Notes: a model not told the origin generated them from the sequence alone. A stretch of 6,338 nucleotides of DNA from DASQDT01 sp036380435 (GCA_036380435.1 DASVES010000171.1:1-6338); one strand, 5' to 3'. Shown: positions 1-5,760, counted from the stretch's first letter. Numbers and translations: made by a program.

Positions 1-93
1 CTCACGGAGATCGACGCGTGGGGACGCGCCAACAACATCGCCCTCTATCGCCTCCGGCCGGAAGTGTTGGACGGGCGCAAGACGGCCGAATAG
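1..93 (+). CDS. C-terminal tail of an unidentified protein (5' end outside window)
   Basis: An open frame enters at base 1 and ends at a TAG at 91-93, giving 30 residues that begin LTEIDAWGRANNIALYRLRP. The stop lies 26 bp from the stop of the convergent phosphatase gene, normal packing for a real gene end. The alternating hydrophobic stretch NIALYRLRP looks like a last beta strand. I do not recognise the family from so short a piece. There is a faint resemblance to the end of the neighbouring SixA protein (IDAW followed by an R-x-RP segment), but it is too short to support an assignment. Reading frame and stop are seen directly; the protein's identity is unknown. Confidence 0.55.
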   Translation, partial: LTEIDAWGRANNIALYRLRPEVLDGRKTAE

Positions 94-119
94 TCGCTCG
101 CGGGTGGCGCGGCCGTGTC

Positions 120-614
120 TCAGCCGTCGCCCAGCTCCTTCGGCCTGACGACCCATTCGAGGCGACCACACTCCGGGCCAACCTCATCCCACGCGTCGAT
201 GTCGAGGGCGACGCGGGCCAGCGCGGCGGTCGTCATGCGCTCGCGCGAGCCGGTGAGCGCTTCTATCAACTCTTCCACGCCGGGGTTGTGGCCGACGAGC
301 AACACACTCCCCACCCCCCGCTCGACTTCCGACACCACATCGATCAGGCGACCGGCGCTCGCCTCGTAGATGCGCTCGTCGAAGCGCGGTTCGGCGTCGA
401 GGCCCGCGGCCGTGGCGAAGAGCGCGACGGTCTGCCGCGTTCTCTCGGCGGGTGAGCAGAGGATCACGTCGGGCCGCGGAGCGCGCTCGCGCATGAGTCG
501 GCCCATCCGCGGCGCGTCCCTGCGGCCGCGTTCGTTTAGCGGGCGCTCGAAGTCTTTCTGCCCCGGATTATCCCAACTCGATTTGGCGTGTCGCAGAACG
601 AAAAGCGTTTTCAT
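120..614 (-). CDS. sixA: SixA-type phosphohistidine phosphatase (histidine phosphatase superfamily)
   Basis: 164 residues, the usual length for SixA. The family removes phosphate from phosphohistidine (in E. coli, from the ArcB HPt domain) or acts on small phosphoesters, in the cytoplasm. Visible signatures: the N-terminal strand and catalytic motif LFVLRHAKSSW, with R8 and the phospho-accepting H9; DFERPLNERG at 21-30; SPAERTRQT at 54-62, carrying a phosphate-pocket arginine; and VGHNPG with the second catalytic histidine H109. The C-terminal WVVRPKEL also fits SixA. I chose the ATG at 612-614 because the family begins directly at MKTLFVLRHAK. A TTG at 657-659 would add 15 residues but would lie at the expected transcription start. 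A loose Shine-Dalgarno-like AGGAAGGTGG (628-637) lies 13 bp upstream of the ATG. The gene is divergent from the metallophosphatase. Family is sure; the exact substrate is not. Confidence 0.93.
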   Translation of the reverse strand: MKTLFVLRHAKSSWDNPGQKDFERPLNERGRRDAPRMGRLMRERAPRPDVILCSPAERTRQTVALFATAAGLDAEPRFDERIYEASAGRLIDVVSEVERGVGSVLLVGHNPGVEELIEALTGSRERMTTAALARVALDIDAWDEVGPECGRLEWVVRPKELGDG

Positions 615-664
615 CGCTGGCGGAATTCCACCTTCCTCGTAGCGGTCATATAACTCCAAACTTG

Positions 665-670
665 ATTATA
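665..670 (-). promoter_or_regulatory. -10 box of the sixA promoter
   Basis: A perfect TATAAT reads on the minus strand at 670-665. It would place the transcription start near 658 and give a leader of about 45 nt before the sixA ATG. No good -35 is visible. At 16-18 bp spacing the -35 position (about 687-694) falls in the outer arm of the palindromic repeat, in CTCTGCGG-like sequence. In a GC-rich genome a perfect -10 in an AT-rich island between divergent genes is good evidence, but the promoter is predicted only. Confidence 0.5.
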
Positions 671-683
671 GGGCGGCTCGGGC

Positions 684-743
684 TCACCGCAGAGGCGCAG
701 AGGGGGCGCAGAGGCGTTGAATCAACTCAAGCCTCTGCGGTGA
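684..743. repeat. Small palindromic repeat with CGCAGAGG units
   Basis: The ends are a perfect 13-bp inverted repeat: TCACCGCAGAGGC at 684-696 and its complement at 731-743. Inside, CGCAGAGG occurs at 688-695, 696-703 and 707-714, and a mini-palindrome GTTGA-A-TCAAC sits at 716-726. The same TCACCGCAGAG end and GCGCAGAG units recur in the larger element at 4405-4538, so this is one member of a dispersed family. Similar 'CACCGCAGAGGCGCAGAG' repeats are, from memory, common between genes in Acidobacteriota and some other phyla. It is non-coding and lies in the middle of the divergent sixA/metallophosphatase region. Confidence 0.85.
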
Positions 744-796
744 ACTCATGCACGCTACACACACGCATCGGGTCTCCTGAAAATACCACGATGTGT

Positions 797-826
797 TTGT
801 TACCATCGCGGCCGGTATGTTGTAAT
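797..826 (+). promoter_or_regulatory. Candidate promoter of the metallophosphatase gene
   Basis: TTGTTA (797-802, four of six matches to the -35 consensus) and TGTAAT (821-826, five of six to the -10) are separated by 18 bp in a locally AT-rich stretch. Transcription would start near 833, just before the Shine-Dalgarno sequence, so the leader would be only about 11 nt. This is consensus matching by eye and nothing else supports it. Confidence 0.3.
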
Positions 827-834
827 CCACTCGC

Positions 835-843
835 GGAGGGGAA
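835..843 (+). promoter_or_regulatory. Ribosome binding site fixing a GTG start
   Basis: GGAGGGGAA lies directly before the GTG at 844-846, with about 4 nt between GGAGG and the start. No ATG or other purine-rich site nearby fits the frame better. The conserved GDVHG motif begins only ten residues later, so this GTG is the natural start of the metallophosphatase. Confidence 0.7.
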
Positions 844-1512
844 GTGACGAAGAGCGAGCGCACAATCGTCGTCGGGGACGTACACGGCTGTTACGACGAG
901 CTGACGGAGCTGCTGGAGCGCGCGGCGTTCGGCGCGGGCGACCGTCTCGTCTGTGTGGGCGATCTCGTCACAAAGGGCGAGAAGAGCCGCGAAGTACTCG
1001 ACCTGTTCATACGGGACGCGCGCCTCTCCTCCGTCCTCGGCAATCACGACCGCGCCGTGCTACGCGCCCTGCGCGGCGAAGCTGTCGCGCTCAAGCCCGC
1101 GCAGGAGAAGTGCCTGCAAGAGCTTCAACCCGAAGGCGCGCGCTACGCACAGTTTCTCTCGACGCTGCCGCTCTCCATCGACCTCGGCTCACACGTCGTT
1201 GTACACGCCGGCCTGCGTCCCGGCGTCGCGCTCGCGGAGCAGTCGGCGGACGATTTGACGGAGCTGCGCACGCTCGGCCCCGACCGGACGAACCGCGAGG
1301 GGACGCCGTGGTACGATGTTTACGACGGCGAGCGCACCGCGCTCTTCGGCCACTGGCCCGCGCCCGTGCCACGACGGGGCCTGCGCGCCATCGGTCTCGA
1401 CACCGGCTGCGTCTACGGCTACGAGCTGACGGCCTACGTCATCGAAGAAGACAAATTCCTGAGCGTCCCGGCCCGCCGCGCCTACAGTCCTCCGGGCGGG
1501 CGCGTCGGCTGA
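844..1512 (+). CDS. Calcineurin-like metallophosphatase, ApaH/PrpA-type (PP2A-like family)
   Basis: 222 residues, typical of the small bacterial PPP-type phosphatases (serine/threonine phosphatase or Np4A hydrolase). The two-metal motifs appear in order: GDVHG at 11-15, GDLVTKG at 39-45 (family form GDLVxRG or GDLVNKG), GNHD at 66-69, HAG at 121-123, FGHWP at 168-172, and GLDTGCVYG at 184-192. The last is characteristic of the ApaH/PrpE side of the family. Expected activity is Mn/Fe-dependent hydrolysis of a phosphoester, in the cytoplasm. It could act on phosphoproteins, diadenosine polyphosphates or other nucleotides, and sequence alone does not decide. There is no signal peptide. The start is a GTG with a strong Shine-Dalgarno. 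It is divergent from the SixA-type phosphatase and is followed by the CHAD gene after a repeat-filled gap, so co-transcription is uncertain. Family is confident; substrate is not. Confidence 0.93.
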   Translation: MTKSERTIVVGDVHGCYDELTELLERAAFGAGDRLVCVGDLVTKGEKSREVLDLFIRDARLSSVLGNHDRAVLRALRGEAVALKPAQEKCLQELQPEGARYAQFLSTLPLSIDLGSHVVVHAGLRPGVALAEQSADDLTELRTLGPDRTNREGTPWYDVYDGERTALFGHWPAPVPRRGLRAIGLDTGCVYGYELTAYVIEEDKFLSVPARRAYSPPGGRVG

Positions 1513-1519
1513 ATGAGTT

Positions 1520-1620
1520 GTCAGTAGTCAGTTGCTTTCCGTTTCCAATCTTGAGCATTAACCTTTAGCGCGGTGTTTACCAAACACCTATAACTGATTA
1601 CTGACTACTGACGACTGACT
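1520..1620. repeat. Heptamer-based inverted repeat upstream of the CHAD gene
   Basis: The left arm is two 7-bp units (GTCAGTA GTCAGTT, 1520-1533). The right arm is four tandem units (ACTGATT, ACTGACT, ACTGACG, ACTGACT, 1593-1620). The core 13 bp 1520-1532 is perfectly complementary to 1600-1612. Between the arms a separate perfect hairpin GGTGTTT-acc-AAACACC occupies 1572-1588 in an AT-rich stretch. That hairpin is not followed by a T-run, so I do not call it a terminator. The element fills nearly the whole gap and ends 8 bp before the CHAD start codon. Heptamer tandem repeats between genes resemble the STRR class known from cyanobacteria; the likeness is structural only. Confidence 0.85.
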
Positions 1621-1628
1621 GCTAACCA

Positions 1629-2765
1629 ATGGCCAAAGCCAGAGAGATCGAAGGGCTTGATTGCGGCGCGGACGCTGCCAGCGGCATCCGGCTCGTACTC
1701 TCCTCGCGCATCGACGAAACGCTCGCCTATCGCGACGCCGCGCTCGTGGCGGAAGACCCCGAAGGCGTCCACGACATGCGCGTGGCCTCACGCCGCCTGC
1801 GGAGCGCGCTCCGCGACTTCGCGCCCCACATGAACGACAAACGCGTGGCCGGCGTCCGCGTCGAGTTGAAGAAGCTGGCCGACGCTCTGGGGCGCGTGCG
1901 CGACATCGACGTGGAAGCGGCGGCGCTCGAAGAGGCCGCGCGGGAAGCGCCCGAGACGGTGCGCGCGGGCGTCGAGGAGTTGGCGCGCGCGCGTCTGGCC
2001 GGGAGCGCGGAGGCGCGCGAGGAGTTGGCCAGGGAGCTTGGCGAGGATGGTCTCGCGCGTCTGCGCGAGGAGTTTGCCGACGCGCTCGCAAACGCGCTCG
2101 ACGCGGCGCGTGAGCGTCGGAAGGGGAAAGGCGGCGGCGGCGCGGGCCGACGTGGAGGGAGCTTCGGCGAAGTCGGCCGGCAGGTGATCGTCGCGCGCTG
2201 GGAGGAGTTGCGGGAGCGCGCCGGCTCGCTCTACCGCCCGTTCAAGACGAAGCGCCTTCACAAGACGCGCATCTCGGCCAAGCGCCTGCGCTACGCGTTG
2301 GAGCTGTTCACGCCGTGCATGGGCGATGAACTCAAGGACTTCGCCAGGGAGGTCGCGCATCTGCAAAAGTCGCTCGGGGAGGTTCACGACTGCGACGAGT
2401 GGATCGCGTCGCTCGGCGTCGGGTTGGCGAAGCGCGAGCGCGACGCCGCCGACGACGCAAAGTCGCCCGACGCGGGCGCGCGCGCGGGACGTGCGGAGAC
2501 TTCCGCGTGGCTGTTCGACCACTTCGTCGAGCGGCGCAATCTGCACTACCGCGAAGCGTTCGCACGCTGGCGCGCGTGGGGGCGTGAAGACTTCGAGTCG
2601 CGGCTGCGGGCGTGCGTCAGTGGGCGGGGGTCGGAGGGCGTGCGCGCCGCCGCGGAGGGCGAGGCGGCCGAAGGCGTGGACGGAGAAGAACCGGGGAAGC
2701 GGCGCCCGAGACGGAGCGCGAAAGCGTCGCGCGGCGGTCGCGAGTCCTCCAAAGTCGCGAACTGA
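1629..2765 (+). CDS. CHAD-domain protein (probable polyphosphate-binding helical protein)
   Basis: 378 residues. CHAD domains are conserved histidine/arginine/lysine-rich helical bundles built from two similar halves, and characterised members bind inorganic polyphosphate. Half one shows GVHDMRVASRRLRSALRDF at about 47-64 and a second basic helix at 77-93 ending RVRDID. Half two repeats the pattern with LHKTRISAKRLRYALELF at 210-227 and LQKSLGEVHDCDEW at 245-258. A Gly/Lys/Arg linker at about 162-178 joins the halves. The last 20-25 residues are a disordered basic tail (KRRPRRSAKAS). There is no membrane segment or CYTH domain. The ATG at 1629 is the most upstream start possible (in-frame TAA at 1623-1625), yet no Shine-Dalgarno precedes it, only repeat sequence. 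The context of two phosphatases fits a phosphate-linked role, as inference. Domain call is strong; biological role is not known. Confidence 0.9.
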   Translation: MAKAREIEGLDCGADAASGIRLVLSSRIDETLAYRDAALVAEDPEGVHDMRVASRRLRSALRDFAPHMNDKRVAGVRVELKKLADALGRVRDIDVEAAALEEAAREAPETVRAGVEELARARLAGSAEAREELARELGEDGLARLREEFADALANALDAARERRKGKGGGGAGRRGGSFGEVGRQVIVARWEELRERAGSLYRPFKTKRLHKTRISAKRLRYALELFTPCMGDELKDFAREVAHLQKSLGEVHDCDEWIASLGVGLAKRERDAADDAKSPDAGARAGRAETSAWLFDHFVERRNLHYREAFARWRAWGREDFESRLRACVSGRGSEGVRAAAEGEAAEGVDGEEPGKRRPRRSAKASRGGRESSKVAN

Positions 2766-2960
2766 ATCGTCGCTCAAAGCCGCGAATTGAGTCATCGCTC
2801 TCTCCGTCGCTCAAACGACCGGAGGCGTCCTTCCGCTCAATGCGTCTTCCCACAGCCCGCGACGTGGAACACAACCTTCCGGCGCGCGCCTCGGCCGTGT
2901 GAGACTCCGTCGCGCGTGGGTCGTCTCGCCTGAAAGTGGCAGGGCGGCGAGATTCCGTTG

Positions 2961-2966
2961 TATAAA
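2961..2966 (+). promoter_or_regulatory. Candidate -10 box for the cystathionine beta-synthase gene
   Basis: TATAAA (five of six matches) stands in the only AT-rich patch of a GC-rich spacer, 46 bp before the start codon. It predicts a leader of roughly 40 nt that contains the ribosome site. There is no convincing -35 at 16-19 bp upstream, where the sequence is GTGGCA-like. Confidence 0.4.
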
Positions 2967-3002
2967 TGTTGCCGCACACATCCACACGAACAAAGGCGCG
3001 CC

Positions 3003-3006
3003 GGAG
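3003..3006 (+). promoter_or_regulatory. Ribosome binding site deciding the cystathionine beta-synthase start
   Basis: GGAG sits 6 nt before the ATG at 3013. This supports that ATG over an in-frame start at 2899, which would add 38 residues unlike anything in the family and would begin upstream of the likely promoter. Confidence 0.65.
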
Positions 3007-3012
3007 ATTTCG

Positions 3013-4386
3013 ATGAGGTATAAAGAGAACATCCTCGGGCTGGTCGGCAACACGCCGCTCGTCCGTCTGAACCGCATGGCCGGCGGGCTGAAGGCGCAGG
3101 TCTTCGCCAAGATGGAAAACCTCAACCCCGGCTACTCGGTCAAAGACCGCATCGGCATCGCCATGATCGAAGCGGCCGAGGCCGACGGGGCGCTCAAGCC
3201 GGGCGGCACCATCGTCGAGGCCACCTCGGGCAACACCGGCATCGGCCTCGCGCTGGCCGCCGCCGTTAAGGGCTACAAGTGCATCTTCGTGATGACCGAC
3301 AAGGCATCGACCGAGAAGGTGCGCTACCTGAAGGCGCTCGGGGCCGACGTGGTCATCACGCCCGTCGCCGCCAAGCCGGGCACGCCCGACCACTACGTCT
3401 CGACCGCGCAGCGCATCCACCGCGAGACGCCCAACAGCTTCTACCCGAACCAGTACGCGCACCCCGCCAACCCCGAGGCCCACTACCGCACCACCGGCCC
3501 CGAAATCTGGGAGGCCACCGAAGGCAAGATTACGCACTTCGTCTCGGGGATGGGCACCTGCGGCACGATCTCCGGCGCCGGCAGGTTCCTCAAGGAGAAG
3601 AACCCGGCAATCCGCATCATCGGCGCAGACCCCTACGGCTCGGTCTTCAAGACCTACAAGGAGACAGGCAAGACGCACGAGGTCACGCCCTATCTCGTCG
3701 AAGGCATCGGACAGGAAGTCATCCCCGAGAACTGCCACATCAAGTACGTCGATGAGGTCATCAACATCACCGACCGCGAGTCGTTCGAGATGTCGCGGCA
3801 GCTCGGCCGACAGGAGGGCATCTTCTGCGGCGGCTCGACGGGGACGATCTGCGCGGCGGCCCTCAAGCTCGCGCGCACGCTCGACGAGACGGGCGTGGTC
3901 GTCTTCATCGTCTGCGACACCGGCGAGCACTACCTGACGAAGCATCACTCGGACGAGTGGATGAAGGAGAAGCGTCTGCTGGAGACGCAGAAGATGACCG
4001 CCGGCCTCATCAGCACGACGAAGGGCGAGCGCGGGCCGGGCAAGCTCGTCGCGGCCGCGCCGGACGAACTCGTCTCGGCGGCGCTGGCGAAGATGGGCGA
4101 GCACGGTCTGACGCAGCTTCCCGTGGTGGACGACGGCCGCTCGGTCGGGAGTCTGCGGGAAAACCGTCTGCTCGCGAAGATTCTCAAGAACCGCGAGCTG
4201 ATGGAAGCGCCCGTGCGCGAGGTGATGGAGAAGGGCTTCCCCGTCGTTGACGAGGACGCCGCCTGGGCCGAGGTGCTCACACACCTTCATTCAAGCCCCG
4301 CCGTCTTAGTCGGTGAGTACGGCCGCATCACCGGCATCATCACGCGCCACGACGTGCTCGACGCGCCCGCCGGCTCGCGCGGCTAA
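3013..4386 (+). CDS. cbs: Cystathionine beta-synthase, PLP-dependent, with C-terminal CBS domain pair
   Basis: 457 residues. The enzyme condenses serine (or an activated serine) with homocysteine to form cystathionine in the transsulphuration route, in the cytoplasm. The fold type II PLP core spans about 1-325: NTPLVRLN (13-20); PGYSVKDRIG (39-48) with the Schiff-base lysine K44; TSGNTG (71-76); and the phosphate loop GTCGT (181-185), where many relatives have GTGGT. VEGIG (229-233), CGGSTG (272-277) and YLTKHHSDEWM (307-317) follow. VEGIG and the YxTKxxSDxWM motif favour cystathionine beta-synthase over plain cysteine synthase. Two CBS (Bateman) motifs fill about 330-450, ending GIITRHDVLD; such pairs commonly sense adenosyl ligands. 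The ATG at 3013 has GGAG 6 nt upstream and matches the family N-terminus (MRYKENILGLVGNTPL). No cystathionine gamma-lyase gene follows in the window. A CBS-domain cysteine synthase remains the main alternative. Confidence 0.93.
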   Translation: MRYKENILGLVGNTPLVRLNRMAGGLKAQVFAKMENLNPGYSVKDRIGIAMIEAAEADGALKPGGTIVEATSGNTGIGLALAAAVKGYKCIFVMTDKASTEKVRYLKALGADVVITPVAAKPGTPDHYVSTAQRIHRETPNSFYPNQYAHPANPEAHYRTTGPEIWEATEGKITHFVSGMGTCGTISGAGRFLKEKNPAIRIIGADPYGSVFKTYKETGKTHEVTPYLVEGIGQEVIPENCHIKYVDEVINITDRESFEMSRQLGRQEGIFCGGSTGTICAAALKLARTLDETGVVVFIVCDTGEHYLTKHHSDEWMKEKRLLETQKMTAGLISTTKGERGPGKLVAAAPDELVSAALAKMGEHGLTQLPVVDDGRSVGSLRENRLLAKILKNRELMEAPVREVMEKGFPVVDEDAAWAEVLTHLHSSPAVLVGEYGRITGIITRHDVLDAPAGSRG

Positions 4387-4404
4387 CGTCGCGGGCGGTG
4401 AGTA

Positions 4405-4538
4405 GTGTCCTAAGTCGATGATGTTCTCTGCGCGGCCTCTGCGCCCTCTGCGCCTCGGCGGTGAATAACTGCCCGGCCACACTCACCGCAGAGCCGCGGA
4501 GGGCGCAAAGGCCGCGCAGAGAGTTGATTTTAGGACAC
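4405..4538. repeat. 134-bp palindromic element (MITE-like), CGCAGAG family
   Basis: The termini GTGTCCTAA (4405-4413) and TTAGGACAC (4530-4538) are perfectly inverted. After an unmatched 7-11 nt, the inner arms 4425-4466 and 4481-4522 pair at 37 of 42 positions, including 13 perfect pairs (TCTCTGCGCGGCC). The loop is 14 nt (4467-4480). As RNA or single-stranded DNA it would fold into one very stable hairpin. The inner arm ends share TCACCGCAGAG with the repeat at 684-743. There is no coding capacity, so any mobility would need a transposase from elsewhere. It lies between the cystathionine beta-synthase stop and the glycosyltransferase start, ending 19 bp before the latter. Confidence 0.88.
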
Positions 4539-4557
4539 GACCGGGCAGTGACGCCGA

Positions 4558-5760
4558 TTGACTTACATCGTACTGATCGCCTGGGCCATCGCCTTCGCCT
4601 GGCTGCTCGGCGCGGCCCTCACGCTCGCCGCCCTTGCCCGCCTCAAGTTCCTCAAACCGACCGACGACTCCCGACTAAAAACTGAAGACGCGCCGCACGT
4701 CTCGATCCTGCTGCCCGCGCGCAACGAGGAGCGGCGGGTGCTCGCCGACTGCGTGCGTTCGCTGCTCGCGCAGGACTACGGGAGCTTCGAGGTTGTAGCC
4801 GTGGACGACCGCTCGACGGACGCGACGCTCCCCCTGCTGCGCTCGCTCGCGGAAGAGGACGCGCGCCTGCGCGTCATCGCGGGCGGCGAATTGCCCGACG
4901 GGTGGCTCGGCAAGCCCAACGCGCTCCGGCAGGCGCTCGAAACGGCGCGCGGCAGTTGGGTGCTCACCACGGACGCGGACGTGATCTTTCACCCGTCGGC
5001 GTTGCGGACGGCCCTGACATACGCGCGCTCGCACGACTGCGACGCCGTCTCGCTCTTCCCGCATTTCGAGACGCGCACGTTCTGGGAGCGCGTCTTCACG
5101 CCGACGTGGGTCTGGGGTCTGCTCGTCTTCTTCCCGCTCGACCTCGTCAACCGCCGCCGCGGCGTGCGGCTCGCCATCGGCATGGGCGCTTTCGTCCTGA
5201 TGCGGCGTGAGGCGCTGGCGGCAATCGGCGATTTTGCGTCCGTCCGCGCGGACGTGATCGAGGACGTGAGGCTGGCGGAGAAGCTGAAGCGTTCGGGCGC
5301 ATACCTGCGTGTGGAGTTCGCCCCCGACCTCATACGGACGCGGATGTACTCGAACCTTCGGGAGCTGTGGGAGGGCAGCACGAAGAACCTCTTCGCGGCG
5401 CTGAAGTTCTCTTACGCGCTCACACTCGCGTACCTCGTCTGGACGTTCTCGGTCGCCGTCGGGCCGACGATTCTTCTGGGATTGAGTGCGACGCTTATAA
5501 CGGCCGGCGTCGAAGGCCCGTGGCGCGAGTTGCTCGTGCCGTCGTCGTTGGCGCTGGCGCTGCACGTCGCGCTGCTCGCGCTCGTCTGCGTGCGCTTCCG
5601 CGTTCCACCGGCCTATGCGCTGGCCGGGCCGCTCGGCTTCGCGCTCGCGTGCGCCGTCATGCTCACTTCGGCGGTGGCCGTCACGACGGGGCGCGGGGTG
5701 ACGTGGAAAGGACGCAAAATTTACGAGCGCGCGGGGGGCCTGCGTCCGCCGCGCGCGTGA
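4558..5760 (+). CDS. Membrane-associated family 2 glycosyltransferase (HpnB/CrtQ-like)
   Basis: 400 residues. An N-terminal membrane helix (about 3-27) is followed by a GT-A catalytic domain facing the cytoplasm: HVSILLPARNEE (47-58), VDDRSTDAT (82-90), LPDGWLGKPNAL (112-123), the DxD metal/nucleotide-sugar site LTTDADV (136-142), and EDVRLAEKLKRSG (235-247), whose ED is the likely catalytic base region. Three further hydrophobic segments lie near 286-312, 328-346 and 352-376, followed by the GVTWKGRKIY ending common in such enzymes. The family transfers sugars to lipid acceptors such as hopanoid or carotenoid derivatives, but no hopanoid or carotenoid gene is beside it, so donor and acceptor are unknown. 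The TTG at 4558 is the first possible start (in-frame TGA at 4549-4551) and retains the first membrane helix, but there is no clear Shine-Dalgarno. It is convergent with folA, 16 bp apart. Confidence 0.88.
   Translation: MTYIVLIAWAIAFAWLLGAALTLAALARLKFLKPTDDSRLKTEDAPHVSILLPARNEERRVLADCVRSLLAQDYGSFEVVAVDDRSTDATLPLLRSLAEEDARLRVIAGGELPDGWLGKPNALRQALETARGSWVLTTDADVIFHPSALRTALTYARSHDCDAVSLFPHFETRTFWERVFTPTWVWGLLVFFPLDLVNRRRGVRLAIGMGAFVLMRREALAAIGDFASVRADVIEDVRLAEKLKRSGAYLRVEFAPDLIRTRMYSNLRELWEGSTKNLFAALKFSYALTLAYLVWTFSVAVGPTILLGLSATLITAGVEGPWRELLVPSSLALALHVALLALVCVRFRVPPAYALAGPLGFALACAVMLTSAVAVTTGRGVTWKGRKIYERAGGLRPPRA
5727..5756. terminator. GC-only hairpin at the glycosyltransferase/folA convergence
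   Basis: GCGCGCGG (5727-5734) pairs perfectly with CCGCGCGC (5749-5756) around a 14-nt loop, overlapping the last codons of the glycosyltransferase. It lies between two convergent genes, where a bidirectional stop would be useful, but no T-run follows on either side. It may equally be chance in GC-rich coding sequence. Confidence 0.2.

Larger units (their letters stand above)
2766..3012 (+). other. Intergenic spacer between CHAD and cystathionine beta-synthase genes
   Basis: This 247-bp gap has no recognisable gene. The 11-mer CGTCGCTCAAA occurs twice (2768-2778 and 2805-2815, period 37), with degraded relatives such as TCATCGCTCTC and TCCGCTCAATG between and after, suggesting a decayed local repeat. 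The second half contains the likely promoter of the downstream gene. I looked for a SAM-type riboswitch because of the sulphur-metabolism gene and saw no supporting conserved core. Confidence 0.5.

Noticed and set aside
615..659. 15-residue N-terminal extension of SixA from a TTG
   Set aside because: The family starts at the strand leading to RHAK, and the perfect TATAAT at 665-670 would put the transcript start at about this TTG.
1572..1588. Intrinsic terminator for the metallophosphatase gene
   Set aside because: The 7-bp stem is perfect but AT-rich, the loop is 3 nt, and no T-run follows on either strand.
1788..2795. 335-codon minus-strand open frame opposite the CHAD gene
   Set aside because: Arg/Ala/Leu-rich low-complexity translation without motifs. 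The opposite strand encodes both CHAD halves.
2899..3012. N-terminal 38-residue extension of cystathionine beta-synthase
   Set aside because: The extension matches no family feature, includes the likely -10 box, and the internal ATG at 3013 has a correctly spaced GGAG.
2766..3012. SAM or other sulphur-related riboswitch ahead of cystathionine beta-synthase
   Set aside because: No conserved multi-stem core could be seen, and the predicted leader after the likely promoter is only about 40 nt, too short.
2617..4290. Very long open frame on the minus strand opposite the CHAD tail and cystathionine beta-synthase
   Set aside because: It is an antisense shadow caused by high GC at third codon positions. 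It spans a gene boundary, its translation shows no domain, and the plus-strand genes have clear catalytic motifs.
4675..5565. 296-codon minus-strand open frame opposite the glycosyltransferase
   Set aside because: Mirror of a strongly supported glycosyltransferase; the translation is Arg/Glu-rich with no recognisable fold.
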